DNA of 7,405 nt from Acidobacteriota bacterium. GTDB lineage: Bacteria > Acidobacteriota > Blastocatellia > Pyrinomonadales > Pyrinomonadaceae. The translations under genes and the position numbers were made by a program. Under the pieces are notes generated by a model. That model saw nothing but the letters and a program-made list of their open reading frames with translations, was not told where the DNA came from and made no database searches. The stretch is taken from the NCBI GenBank assembly GCA_013698055.1, contig JACCVS010000633.1, positions 1 through 7,405 of the forward strand, read 5' to 3'. Positions 1-5,222 of this stretch are shown here, one piece after another (position 1 is the stretch's first letter; each line of letters starts with the position of its first letter).

Positions 1-14
1 TGAAAACTAATCCC

Positions 15-44
15 TTGACAAAAGCTGCGGGGCGCGAGCATTAT
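15..44 (+). promoter_or_regulatory. Possible sigma70-type promoter upstream of purC
   Basis: A perfect TTGACA lies at 15-20. The best -10 candidate is CATTAT at 39-44, which matches four of six consensus positions after an 18-base spacer. This would place transcription start near 50, leaving a leader of about 55 bases before purC. The -10 is weak and the spacer slightly long, so this is a suggestion only. The first 14 bases show no gene I can identify. Confidence 0.4.
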
Positions 45-104
45 CTCGACTCGCTTTTCCGCTAATGCTCTTCAAATATTCTTAACCGATTCGAGCCAAC
101 TATT

Positions 105-1004
105 ATGACCGCCACTAAGCCCGTACTGGAAACCTCTTTTTCCGACCTTAAATTGATGCGTCGCGGCAAAGTGCGCGACGTGTATGAGGCAGACGATGCT
201 CATCTCCTGATAGTCGCAACGGATCGTATCTCGGCCTTCGATTGCATCTTGCCGACACCCATCGCTCGCAAGGGTGAAGTGCTGACCGCTCTCTCTCGTT
301 TCTGGTTTGGAAAGTTAGGCCACATCGTTCCCAATCATCTCGTGACCACGCAACTCGCGGAGATGCCCGAAGCCGCCAGACAATACGACGAGTCTTTGCG
401 CGGGCGCTCGATGCTCGTCCGCCGAACAGATGTTTTTCCAATCGAGTGCGTCGTGCGCGGTTACATCACCGGGTCAGGCTGGAAAGATTATCTTCGTACC
501 GGCGAAGTGTGCGGCCATCAGTTGCCAGCGGGGTTGACCGAATCTGAGCAATTGCCCGAACCGATCTTCACACCTTCGACAAAAGCCGAAGAAGGCCACG
601 ACGAAAATATCAGCGAAGCGCGCATGAGCGAAATACTCGGCGAAGAGGTGACGGGTATTCTTCGCGACATTTCATTGCGTGTTTACAGCGAGGCAAGCGA
701 ATACGCGCGAACCCGTGGCATCATCATCGCCGATACAAAATTTGAGTTCGGAAGAGATAAAGATGGCCGCATCATTCTCATTGACGAAGTCTTAACTCCG
801 GACTCTTCGCGCTTCTGGCCAGCGGATCAGTATGCACCAGGCAAATCACAGCCCTCGTTCGATAAACAATTCGTGCGCGACTATCTCGAAACTCTCGACT
901 GGAATAAGCAACCGCCCGCGCCGCCGCTGCCCCCCGAAATCGCGCAGGCCACCACCGAGCGATACCTTGAGGCTTATCGCCTGCTCGTAGGGAAAAGTCT
1001 ATAA
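105..1004 (+). CDS. purC: Phosphoribosylaminoimidazole-succinocarboxamide synthase (SAICAR synthetase)
   Basis: This cytosolic enzyme of de novo purine synthesis joins CAIR and L-aspartate, using ATP, to give SAICAR. The 299-residue protein carries family landmarks in order: RGKVRDVY (20-27, nucleotide-binding N-terminal lobe), VATDRISAFDCILP (37-50), VVRGYITGSGW (116-126), FTPSTKAEEGHDENIS (155-170), IIIADTKFEFG (206-216) and the signature LIDEVLTPDSSRFW (225-238). The length fits the long, roughly 300-residue form rather than the roughly 237-residue E. coli type. The protein looks complete. The start is an ATG with only a weak Shine-Dalgarno (CGAG near 92-95), but the conserved N-lobe begins soon after it. 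It is followed 83 bases later by a cvpA-like gene on the same strand, a common companion of purine genes. The function call is secure; regulation cannot be read from the sequence. Confidence 0.97.
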   Translation: MTATKPVLETSFSDLKLMRRGKVRDVYEADDAHLLIVATDRISAFDCILPTPIARKGEVLTALSRFWFGKLGHIVPNHLVTTQLAEMPEAARQYDESLRGRSMLVRRTDVFPIECVVRGYITGSGWKDYLRTGEVCGHQLPAGLTESEQLPEPIFTPSTKAEEGHDENISEARMSEILGEEVTGILRDISLRVYSEASEYARTRGIIIADTKFEFGRDKDGRIILIDEVLTPDSSRFWPADQYAPGKSQPSFDKQFVRDYLETLDWNKQPPAPPLPPEIAQATTERYLEAYRLLVGKSL

Positions 1005-1012
1005 AGTCCTCT

Positions 1013-1073
1013 GAGTCCGTGAGCCTATCGAGTCAATAAATTCGCCGGACCTTTTTTTAGACTCAACGGACTC
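1013..1073 (+). repeat. Imperfect inverted repeat in the purC-cvpA spacer
   Basis: GAGTCCGTGAG (1013-1023) pairs with CTCAACGGACTC (1062-1073), giving an 11-bp stem with one bulged base around a 38-base loop. The loop holds a run of seven T. The spacer also carries a short direct repeat: TCGCCGGAC followed by T-rich sequence at 1042 onward, and TCGCCAGAC followed by TTTT at 1072 onward. The T run lies inside the loop rather than after the stem, so this is not a standard intrinsic terminator. It may be a worn low-complexity spacer repeat. Confidence 0.45.
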
Positions 1074-1087
1074 GCCAGACTTTTAAG

Positions 1088-1606
1088 ATGACTTTTTTTG
1101 ACTTTATTGTGCTCGCGCTTATAGCGTCTTCTGTCGTCTCGGGTGCCATGCGCGGGATTGTGCGAGCGTTGTTGACGGGAGCGGCGCTAATCATCGGTCT
1201 TTTTGTCGCCGCGCAGGGTTACGAAGCAGTGGGAGCAATCCTGCGCGGGCTTAATGTGGTTGAAACTGACAGTGCGGCAAACGCAGGCGGTTTCATTTTG
1301 ATTATGGTCATCGCTTTGATCGGTGGGTTCTTCGCCGGTCGGATGGTCTCAGGAGGCTTGAAGCATGTCCGCCTTGATTGGTTTGACCGTGTCCTCGGCG
1401 GCGCGTTCGGGCTTTTGCGCGGGTTGGCCGTTTGCTCGATTCTCTATCTCGCGCTGACAGCTTTTCCTGTCAGTATCAGTTCCGTCACGGAGGCGCGCAC
1501 CGCTCCCATCCTGGCGCAGGGAGCAAAATTATTAGGTGTCTTTACCTCAAAAGAAATACGCACACGTTTTTATGAAGGCTACTCAGGTTTGATGAATAGC
1601 AAATAA
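1088..1606 (+). CDS. cvpA: CvpA family membrane protein
   Basis: This is a small integral inner-membrane protein of 172 residues. Hydrophobic segments lie at about 3-20, 25-43, 66-85 and 103-125, giving the four-helix layout of the CvpA family. The DRVLGGAFGLLRGL stretch (100-113) before the last helix is typical of the family. The C-terminal 45 residues are more polar. CvpA was named for colicin V production in E. coli, where it neighbours purF. Its biochemical role is poorly defined, though it has been linked to envelope stress tolerance. Here it follows purC by 83 bases. An in-frame TAG at 1058-1060 and the lack of any other start codon before 1088 fix the ATG. No clear Shine-Dalgarno is visible; the bases just upstream are T-rich. 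It is probably co-transcribed with purC and with the HTH gene 38 bases downstream. Confidence 0.88.
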   Translation: MTFFDFIVLALIASSVVSGAMRGIVRALLTGAALIIGLFVAAQGYEAVGAILRGLNVVETDSAANAGGFILIMVIALIGGFFAGRMVSGGLKHVRLDWFDRVLGGAFGLLRGLAVCSILYLALTAFPVSISSVTEARTAPILAQGAKLLGVFTSKEIRTRFYEGYSGLMNSK

Positions 1607-1633
1607 TCACCAGCTCTAACGAATTCTATCGCT

Positions 1634-1638
1634 GGAGA
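1634..1638 (+). promoter_or_regulatory. Ribosome binding site of the Fis-type HTH gene
   Basis: GGAGA stands 6 bases before the ATG at 1645. It supports that start over the in-frame ATG at 1651, which would lose only two residues. Confidence 0.7.
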
Positions 1639-1644
1639 ATCCAA

Positions 1645-1905
1645 ATGCAGATGCGCGCGCGCCTTGAAGCCCTGATAGATGAAATGCTTGACGGCCAGAT
1701 TATGCTCGACGAAGCCCTCGCCGAGTTTGAGAAGCTCTATATTCAAAAAGCCCTGTCACGTCATAAGGATCACCTTTCGCGCACAGCTAATATTCTGGGC
1801 ATTCATCGCAATACGCTCTCCAAGCGCGTCTCAACCTACCGCAAACAGGAAACTCCCGTTCGCCCTGCCAAGCGTTCCGGGCGGAAGTACCTGAAAAAAG
1901 ACTGA
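1645..1905 (+). CDS. Small stand-alone Fis-type helix-turn-helix DNA-binding protein
   Basis: This 86-residue protein is likely a nucleoid-associated or transcription-regulating factor. Residues 28-66 form a Fis-type HTH, with LYIQKALSRHK leading into HLSRTANILGIHRNTLSKRV (43-62). This is the same module found at the C-terminus of NtrC-family activators and in E. coli Fis. The N-terminal 27 residues (MLDGQIMLDEALAEFEK region) are acidic and probably helical, and may dimerise. The C-terminal tail (69-86) is rich in Lys, Arg and Pro and could contact DNA. There is no AAA+ or receiver domain, so it is not a truncated NtrC by any visible remnant. It sits 38 bases after cvpA, probably in the same transcript. 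The stop codon at 1903-1905 falls inside the first unit of a 21-bp tandem array. The target genes are unknown; the DNA-binding call is strong. Confidence 0.85.
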   Translation: MQMRARLEALIDEMLDGQIMLDEALAEFEKLYIQKALSRHKDHLSRTANILGIHRNTLSKRVSTYRKQETPVRPAKRSGRKYLKKD

Positions 1906-2190
1906 AACTTCATTCAGACGGAGCGAAAGCCTGCCCAAACAGCGTACAAGGTCACTCATACAGCGTCACAGGTCACTTTAACAGCATAAAAGATTACTTA
2001 AACTCGGTGAAAGATTACTTTTTCAACGCGAAAGATCACTCGTGCAGCGTTGCACCTCACTCGCGCAGCGTTACACCTCACTCGAACAGCGTGAAAGTTC
2101 ACTTGTACAGCGCGAAACCTTGCTCAGACAGTGCGCGAGGCGACTTAGACAGCATGACAATCCGCTCGAGCAACGAAATAGATGCTTAGA
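1897..2190 (+). repeat. Degenerate 21-bp tandem repeat array, about 14 units
   Basis: Contiguous 21-base units run in exact register without spacers. Clear units begin at 1939, 1960, 1981, 2002, 2023, 2044, 2065, 2086, 2107, 2128, 2149 and 2170. Weaker ones begin at 1897 and 1918, and a very worn one may follow at 2191. A rough consensus is ACAGCGTGAAAGGTCACTC plus two variable bases. The C at position 2, the A at 11 and the CT at 17-18 are nearly invariant, while positions 8, 10, 13, 20 and 21 vary freely. The unit at 2086-2106 contains a perfect dyad, GTGAA-AG-TTCAC. Other units keep mostly the right half, TCAC. Because 21 is both a multiple of 3 and about two helical turns, the array could be a worn repeat-coding segment or a phased set of protein sites. 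Neither is proven. The stretch 1906-2257 holds nothing else that I recognise. Confidence 0.85.
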
Positions 2191-2257
2191 GCGCAGTCAC
2201 ACCGTTACATTTGCGGACTTAAATCTCCACTTCCTTTCCTGCTATCCGACTGACATA

Positions 2258-2285
2258 TTGACAAGAGCCTCCATCCTGCTATACT
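2258..2285 (+). promoter_or_regulatory. Sigma70-type promoter of groES-groEL
   Basis: TTGACA at 2258-2263 and TATACT at 2280-2285 are separated by 16 bases. This near-consensus pair places transcription start at about 2291-2293, inside the left arm of the adjacent CIRCE operator. The leader to groES would be about 100 bases. Confidence 0.82.
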
Positions 2286-2315
2286 TCTAGCACTCGTTAA
2301 GACAGAGTGCTAGAA
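2285..2315 (+). promoter_or_regulatory. CIRCE operator (HrcA binding site)
   Basis: CTAGCACTC (2287-2295), a 9-base spacer and GAGTGCTAG (2305-2313) form the classic CIRCE inverted repeat. One outer base is changed symmetrically relative to the usual TTAGCACTC and GAGTGCTAA. Two more outer pairs (TT and AA) extend the arms to 11 bp with no mismatch. In known systems the HrcA repressor binds here and is released upon heat shock, helped by feedback through GroEL. Overlap with the predicted start site of the promoter just upstream fits repression. No hrcA gene lies in the window. Confidence 0.96.
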
Positions 2316-2374
2316 ATCGATGGCGAAAAGCTATTTCATCCCATAAAACCGTAATTTTTCCGGTAAATCTCAGA

Positions 2375-2382
2375 AGAAGGAG
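2375..2382 (+). promoter_or_regulatory. Ribosome binding site of groES
   Basis: AGAAGGAG ends 13 bases before the groES ATG. This is a strong Shine-Dalgarno at slightly long spacing. The purine-rich bases in between may help. Confidence 0.65.
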
Positions 2383-2395
2383 CAGTGAAAGAAGT

Positions 2396-2737
2396 ATGGC
2401 AATTAACATTACACCCCTGCAAGATCGTGTGATTTTGCGTCGAATCGAAGAAGGCGAGCAGGTTCGCGGCGGGATCATCATCCCTGACTCGGCCAAAGAA
2501 AAGCCGCAGGAGGGCGAGGTCGTCGCCGTCGGTGAGGGCAAATTCAGGGAAGATGGCACGCGCCAGACCCTTGATGTCAAAAAGGGTGATCGCGTGCTTT
2601 TCGGTAAGTACAGCGGCTCGGAGATCAAGCTCGACGGCGAAGAGCTGTTGATTATGCGTGAGGACGAAATTCTCGGCATCATCCAGCGCGCGGGAGCAGC
2701 ATCAGGATCGAGCAGCAGCAAAAAAGGCGGCAAGTAG
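2396..2737 (+). CDS. groES: Co-chaperonin GroES
   Basis: GroES forms a heptameric lid on the GroEL ring and closes the folding chamber in the cytosol. The 113-residue protein starts with INITPLQDRVILRR (3-16), as the family does. It has the mobile loop with its hydrophobic GGIIIP tripod (25-30) that docks on GroEL, then AKEKPQEGEVVAVGEG (33-48), GDRVLFGKYSG (64-74) and the closing EELLIMREDEILGII (82-96). Usual GroES proteins have about 95-97 residues. This one adds about 15 residues of Gly/Ala/Ser/Lys (GAASGSSSSKKGGK) with no known role. It lies downstream of a CIRCE-controlled promoter and 75 bases before groEL. The stop codon and last codons overlap the left arm of a terminator-like hairpin. 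Confidence 0.98.
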   Translation: MAINITPLQDRVILRRIEEGEQVRGGIIIPDSAKEKPQEGEVVAVGEGKFREDGTRQTLDVKKGDRVLFGKYSGSEIKLDGEELLIMREDEILGIIQRAGAASGSSSSKKGGK

Positions 2738-2766
2738 TCTTTAGCTTAAGACACAGCCGCTTTTTT
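2720..2766 (+). terminator. Terminator-like hairpin between groES and groEL
   Basis: GCGGC (2727-2731) pairs with GCCGC (2756-2760), and an inner stem GTCTT (2737-2741) pairs with AAGAC (2748-2752) around a 6-base loop. A small internal loop separates the two stems. Six T follow at 2761-2766, and six A at 2720-2725 could pair with them past one bulged G. This resembles an intrinsic terminator or attenuator. I see no new promoter between it and groEL, so it is presumably leaky or serves to stabilise or process the mRNA. The left arm lies in groES coding sequence and would be covered by terminating ribosomes. Confidence 0.5.
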
Positions 2767-2796
2767 CATTGATGGTTTTTCCACACACATTGAGTT

Positions 2797-2804
2797 AGGA
2801 GAAG
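2797..2804 (+). promoter_or_regulatory. Ribosome binding site of groEL
   Basis: AGGAGAAG ends 8 bases before the groEL ATG at 2813. This is a strong Shine-Dalgarno at good spacing. Confidence 0.75.
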
Positions 2805-2812
2805 AAAGACAA

Positions 2813-4471
2813 ATGGCAAAGCAAGTAATTCATGGCGAGGAATCGCGCGCGGCTATCCTGCGCGGCGTCAATCAGCTCGCCGACGCTGTTAAGATCACGC
2901 TCGGCCCCAAAGGACGCAATGTCGTCATTGACAAGAAATTCGGCTCACCCACAATCACCAAAGATGGTGTCACAGTGGCGAAAGAGATCGAGTTGAAAGA
3001 TGCGCTCGAAAACATGGGCGCGCAGATGGTGCGCGAAGTTGCCTCGAAGACGTCCGATGTCGCGGGCGACGGCACGACTACCGCAACCGTACTCGCGCAG
3101 GCCATCTTCCGCGAAGGCGTGAAGACTGTCGCAGCGGGTGCGAACCCGATGGCTCTCAAGCGCGGCATTGATAAAGCCGTCGAGCGCGCCACCGCAGAGA
3201 TCAAGCGTCTGTCGAAGCCCGTTAAGGGTGACATGATCGCACAGGTCGGAACGGTTTCGGCCAACGGCGACACGACCATCGGCGGCATCATTGCCAGCGC
3301 GATGGAGAAGGTCGGCAAAGACGGCGTCATCACCGTCGAAGAGTCGAAGACGATGGACACCTCGCTCGAAGTTGTCGAGGGAATGCAGTTTGATCGCGGC
3401 TACCTCTCTCCCTACTTCGTGACCGACCCTGAGAGAATGGAAGCGGTGCTTGATAATCCATTGATTCTCATCAACGAAAAGAAGATCAGCTCAATGAAGG
3501 ATTTGCTGCCCCTGCTTGAGCAGGTCGCCAAGATGGGCAAACCGATGCTGATCATTGCCGAAGATGTCGAAGGCGAAGCCCTTGCGACGCTGGTTGTCAA
3601 CAAGCTGCGCGGTACGCTTAATATCGCTGCCGTCAAAGCTCCCGGCTTTGGTGATCGCCGTAAAGCGATGCTCGAAGACATCGCGATTATGACGGGCGGC
3701 AAAGTCATCTCTGAAGACCTCGGCATCAAGCTGGAGAGCGTCAAGGTTGAAGATTTGGGCCGCGCTAAAAAGATCACCGTTGACAAAGACAACACGACCA
3801 TCGTTGATGGCGCGGGCAAAGAAAGCGACATGCAGGGACGCGTGAAAACCTTGCGGGCGCAGATTGAGGATTCGTCTTCGGACTACGACCGCGAGAAGAT
3901 GCAGGAACGGCTGGCGAAACTCGTCGGCGGCGTTGCCATCATCAAAGTCGGCGCAGCGACCGAGACCGAGATGAAGGAAAAGAAAGCTCGCGTTGAAGAC
4001 GCCATGCACGCCACGCGCGCGGCGGTTGAGGAAGGCATCGTCCCCGGCGGCGGCGTGACGTTAGTGCGGGCGGCCAAAACGCTTGAGAAGTTCTTAGCCA
4101 ATAAGGTAGGCGAGGGCGATGCAGACGAGCAGATCGGTGTCGGCATCGTCAAACGCGCTCTCGAAGAGCCATTGCGCCAGATCGTGCAGAACGCGGGCAA
4201 AGAAGGCGCGGTGATCGTCCAGAACGTTCGTGACCACAAGAAAGAGAACTTCGGTTACAACGCTGCGACGGAGACGATGGAAGACCTCGTCGAAGCGGGC
4301 GTCATTGACCCGGCGAAGGTGACGCGTATTGCACTGCAAAACGCAGCCAGCATCGCGGGGCTGATGCTGACGACCGAAGCGATGATTTCAGAACTGCCTG
4401 AAGACGACAAGGGCGGCAATCAGGGAATGCCCGGCGGCATGGGCGGTATGGGCGGCGGCATGGGCATGTAA
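2813..4471 (+). CDS. groEL: Chaperonin GroEL (Hsp60)
   Basis: GroEL forms the ATP-driven double-ring folding chamber that works with GroES in the cytosol. The 552 residues cover the full family length. The equatorial ATP site is present: ITLGPKGRNVVID (28-40) and the nucleotide-binding GDGTTTAT (85-92) with D86, which corresponds to E. coli D87. The intermediate domain holds the catalytic D396 in ARVEDAMHATRAAVEEG (392-408; E. coli D398). The apical domain has YLSPYFVTD (197-205) and KAPGFGDRRKAMLEDIA (275-291). NQGMPGGMGGMGGGMGM (536-552) is the usual flexible Gly-Met tail. No key residue is missing and there is no frameshift. It is the second gene of the CIRCE-controlled operon and is followed by a strong intrinsic terminator. 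Confidence 0.99.
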   Translation: MAKQVIHGEESRAAILRGVNQLADAVKITLGPKGRNVVIDKKFGSPTITKDGVTVAKEIELKDALENMGAQMVREVASKTSDVAGDGTTTATVLAQAIFREGVKTVAAGANPMALKRGIDKAVERATAEIKRLSKPVKGDMIAQVGTVSANGDTTIGGIIASAMEKVGKDGVITVEESKTMDTSLEVVEGMQFDRGYLSPYFVTDPERMEAVLDNPLILINEKKISSMKDLLPLLEQVAKMGKPMLIIAEDVEGEALATLVVNKLRGTLNIAAVKAPGFGDRRKAMLEDIAIMTGGKVISEDLGIKLESVKVEDLGRAKKITVDKDNTTIVDGAGKESDMQGRVKTLRAQIEDSSSDYDREKMQERLAKLVGGVAIIKVGAATETEMKEKKARVEDAMHATRAAVEEGIVPGGGVTLVRAAKTLEKFLANKVGEGDADEQIGVGIVKRALEEPLRQIVQNAGKEGAVIVQNVRDHKKENFGYNAATETMEDLVEAGVIDPAKVTRIALQNAASIAGLMLTTEAMISELPEDDKGGNQGMPGGMGGMGGGMGM

Positions 4472-4496
4472 TTCGGCCTGTCCGAACTCAAAAATG

Positions 4497-4535
4497 AAAG
4501 CGGCTTCGCTCTATCAAGAGCGAAGCCGCTTTTTA
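4497..4535. terminator. Strong intrinsic terminator, probably bidirectional
   Basis: A perfect 16-bp stem (4497-4512 with 4517-4532) encloses the loop ATCA. On the plus strand it ends in a T run (4530-4534) just after groEL. Read on the minus strand, the stem is followed by TTTCATTTTT, so it can also stop transcription of the convergent CYTH gene ending at 4569. Confidence 0.93.
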
Positions 4536-4568
4536 TTGATTCGATTGAGGACTCGGCGTATTGGAGAA

Positions 4569-5111
4569 TCATTTGAAACGGGCTTCGATTACGTCTCCTT
4601 GCTTCTGCCCGTGCCGCCCTGTCAACTCGGGATAAGTAGCCATCTCCGCCTCCGCTTTAGCAAGGCCGAGTGATTGTTCGGCCTCAATGATGATGTTCTC
4701 TTCCCCCTCGATTTCAACGAAAAGGCCGAACGGTAATTCGTCAACGACTATCTCCGCGCCTTTCAACTTCCACGTCGCGCGCAGCTTCTCATAAACGAGC
4801 GCGGGTTTGTAGCCGAGCGCGTCAAGAATCGCTGCGAGAGCCTCTGCATCTTCGACAACTGTTTCATCTTCACGATGTCGCCTGATTGCCGACTCGGAAG
4901 TGCCCCGCTCTTTATAAGTCAAAATAGCCCTACCGCCGACACGACGAAGACGCAGCACCTGTTTGCCGGCATCCAGATTATTACCTGCATACAATGTGTT
5001 CTCTTCAAACTCCTCGCTCTCGTGTGTTGCGCCGCTCTCGCGCAGCCTCCCGATTAACTGCTCGCGCTCGTCGCGCGTCAAGCGATACTTCTTTTCGATT
5101 TCGATGCCCAT
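4569..5111 (-). CDS. CYTH-domain triphosphate tunnel metalloenzyme (class IV adenylate cyclase / triphosphatase family)
   Basis: This 180-residue protein has the CYTH fold, a beta tunnel that binds triphosphate and divalent metal. The N-terminal ExExK signature is E4, E6 and K8 in GIEIEKKYRL. Alternating basic and acidic tunnel residues follow: VLRLRR (52-57), ILTYKE (63-68), the RRHREDE stretch (77-83), YEKLRATWKL (107-116), VVDELPFGLFVEIEGE (122-137) and a C-terminal helix ending in a TYPELTGRHG-like segment (159-168). Family members include CyaB-type adenylate cyclases, thiamine triphosphatases and inorganic triphosphatases, and sequence alone does not tell which this is. There is no CHAD domain. 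The start is fixed by the ExExK motif at residue 4, although no Shine-Dalgarno precedes it. It lies 111 bases after the ABC permease on the same strand, beyond an inverted repeat, and converges on groEL. Confidence 0.88.
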   Translation of the reverse strand: MGIEIEKKYRLTRDEREQLIGRLRESGATHESEEFEENTLYAGNNLDAGKQVLRLRRVGGRAILTYKERGTSESAIRRHREDETVVEDAEALAAILDALGYKPALVYEKLRATWKLKGAEIVVDELPFGLFVEIEGEENIIIEAEQSLGLAKAEAEMATYPELTGRHGQKQGDVIEARFK

Positions 5112-5123
5112 AAGTCAGTGCTC

Positions 5124-5210
5124 AGTAATCAGTGGCCAGTAATCGGTAAGAAGAACACGATGAGCAGCGGTGAGCCTTTGCTTTTAACTGATCACCGGCC
5201 ACTGACCACT
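5124..5210 (-). repeat. Long imperfect inverted repeat between permease and CYTH genes
   Basis: Arms at 5124-5147 and 5187-5210 (24 bases each) flank a 39-base loop. In the minus-strand RNA, which is the direction of the flanking genes, the stem has 19 Watson-Crick pairs, 4 G-U wobbles and one A-C mismatch. In plus-strand RNA the four wobbles would be mismatches. The arms are built from short CAGTAATC-like and CAGTGGCC-like words. CAGTAATC occurs twice in the left arm region, at 5123-5130 and 5137-5144. No T run follows, so it is not a standard intrinsic terminator. It could be an mRNA-stabilising or processing structure or a REP-like repeat. Confidence 0.7.
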
Positions 5211-5222
5211 AGCCATTGCTTC

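Noticed and set aside
15..46. TTGACA paired with TTATCT as purC promoter
   Set aside because: The 20-base spacer is too long for a normal sigma70 promoter; CATTAT at 39-44 fits better.
2007..2189. 60-residue open frame in the tandem array
   Set aside because: It starts at a GTG within a repeat unit without a ribosome site. The frame is open further upstream without a usable start, as expected from the repeat period.
1897..2190. CRISPR array
   Set aside because: Units are contiguous, degenerate and 21 bases long with no unique spacers. There are no cas genes nearby.
2042..2290. 82-residue open frame with GTG start across the tandem array
   Set aside because: There is no ribosome binding site, and it runs through the groESL promoter and stops inside the CIRCE operator. 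A 21-base unit without stops keeps a frame open by repetition alone.
2348..2364. Small hairpin ACCG/CGGT in the groES leader as an RNA thermometer
   Set aside because: The stem is only 4 bp and does not sequester the AGAAGGAG site, so there is no support for a thermometer beyond CIRCE control.
2287..2733. Antisense open frame opposite groES
   Set aside because: It lies over CIRCE and groES, has a low-complexity composition and no known motif. It is a shadow of groES codon bias, as are the antisense frames over groEL at 2872-4339.
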